Of a DNA stretch of 14,276 bases, positions 13,763-14,276 are shown piece after piece. The DNA comes from an uncultured Clostridia bacterium. Lineage in GTDB: Bacteria; Bacillota_A; Clostridia; TANB77; CAG-508. Under the pieces are notes generated by a model, which was given only the letters and a program-made list of their open reading frames with translations, was not told the DNA's origin and did not search any database. Position 1 is the stretch's first letter. Every line of letters starts with the position of its first letter. The translations under genes were made by a program, and so were the position numbers. The stretch spans positions 1-14,276 of the forward strand of contig CANRFI010000026.1 in NCBI GenBank assembly GCA_947629855.1, read 5' to 3'.

Positions 13763-14059
13763 ATGTTTAATAGAAAAAAAGAATTAGAGCAAGAATTTGA
13801 AAATAAAGAATTTGATATTGAATATAAATACAAAAGTAAAATTAGGTCATTAGAAAAAGAAAATAACCATTTACACAAAATTATTGATAAATTCTATGAT
13901 ACTGTTGAAAAATTTATTGATTGGATTTGTCATAAATTTGGAATTGGTGAGTCTAAAGAATTAGTCAAAAATTTTGAAGAAGAAACTCGTACTTTTATTG
14001 ATCCAAAAAAGCAACTTGAACATGAAGAAAGAGAAAAAGATTGGGATTTAGAAAGATAA
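13763..14059 (+). CDS. Small charged protein resembling the C-terminal tail of MobV-type relaxases
   Basis: A 98-residue, highly charged protein. The first half is a predicted coiled coil (ELEQEFENKEFDIEYKYKSK, then LEKENNHLHKIIDKFYDTVE). The second half reads FIDWICHKFGIGESKELVKN and TRTFIDPKKQLEHEEREKDW. The run LHKIIDKFY...KFIDWICHKF...FIDP resembles, from memory, the extreme C-terminus of plasmid recombination/mobilisation (Pre/MobV) proteins of Firmicutes, without the catalytic N-terminal domain. It has its own start, ribosome-binding site and terminator, so it may be a real stand-alone gene or a captured tail. The ribosome-binding site is inside a strong hairpin. The setting next to a tRNA attachment site fits mobile DNA. 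Confidence 0.55.
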   Translation: MFNRKKELEQEFENKEFDIEYKYKSKIRSLEKENNHLHKIIDKFYDTVEKFIDWICHKFGIGESKELVKNFEEETRTFIDPKKQLEHEEREKDWDLER

Positions 14060-14062
14060 GTA

Positions 14063-14082
14063 AAAGCACCATTTGGTGCTTT
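14063..14082. terminator. Bidirectional terminator between convergent genes
   Basis: An 8-bp stem (AAAGCACC with GGTGCTTT) with an ATTT loop lies four bases after the stop of the 13763-14059 gene. T-rich sequence follows in both directions, so it can also serve the leftward partial gene ending at 14096. Confidence 0.8.
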
Positions 14083-14095
14083 ATTACTTAAAAAA

Positions 14096-14276
14096 CTAAT
14101 ATCCTTCTTTTAATTTATCACAAATAACATTATTTATGGATTTATTTCTTAAATTTATTATTTTTATAATCTCTTCTCTTTTTCCATTTATAACTTCAAA
14201 TTTCCACATTCTACATTCTGTTAGTTCTATTTCAATAAGTACTTGATTTGGTAAATTAGTATAATTTTCATATGTT
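14096..14276 (-). CDS. C-terminal part of an unrecognised protein
   Basis: An open frame enters from the right edge and ends with TAG at 14096-14098, giving 59 residues. They include NLPNQVLIEIELTECRMWKF, then INGKREEIIKIINLRNKSIN and the C-terminus DKLKEGY. Codon use matches the neighbours and a terminator follows, so it is probably a real gene. I do not recognise the family. It lies on the likely element side of the tRNA-Gln fragment. Confidence 0.6.
   Translation of the reverse strand, partial: TYENYTNLPNQVLIEIELTECRMWKFEVINGKREEIIKIINLRNKSINNVICDKLKEGY

Overview
This is an AT-rich, low-GC Gram-positive window. Its Shine-Dalgarno sites are strong (AGGAGG type), and several promoters match the sigma-A consensus. 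SepF, an endonuclease-type MutL, a SecD/SecF pair beside an HD hydrolase, SipW/TasA-type exported proteins, a TIGR04086-like membrane protein and a YugP-like protein together suggest an uncultured, probably gut-associated member of the Clostridia. The species cannot be named from the sequence. Almost all genes lie on the minus strand.

Layout. (1) Positions 1-5103 hold a housekeeping cluster read right to left: mutL, a small membrane protein, miaA, a HlyD-like membrane protein, and sepF (cut by the window edge, with its own promoter). (2) Positions 5181-8052 hold an operon of an HD-domain hydrolase, secD and secF, with a promoter and a terminator; both Sec proteins are strongly diverged. (3) Positions 8080-10152 hold an exported-protein region. 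Two SipW/TasA-type secreted proteins are transcribed leftward from a perfect-consensus promoter, and a divergent single Ig-like-domain exported protein is read rightward. (4) Positions 10154-13193 hold a TIGR04086-like membrane protein, a YugP-family protein that has lost its HExxH zinc motif, gene remnants, and a large prepilin-like surface protein. (5) Positions 13322-14276 hold the 3' third of a tRNA-Gln with its likely native terminator, next to DNA carrying a stand-alone Mob-tail-like gene. This looks like one end of an element integrated into tRNA-Gln.

The most striking observation concerns the genetic code. Three genes (miaA, the HD hydrolase and the second SipW-type exported protein) are each broken by one extra base. 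In all three the break is at an in-frame CGG codon followed by A or T. Skipping the C gives a GGA or GGT glycine codon and restores the conserved protein. In about 4,000 codons of coding sequence I found no other in-frame CGG, while about ten CGG trinucleotides that straddle codon boundaries are harmless. This fits +1 frameshifting at a CGG codon that is unassigned or starved for tRNA. Pseudogenes or a sequencing or assembly artefact remain the alternatives, and raw reads, tRNA content and peptides would decide.
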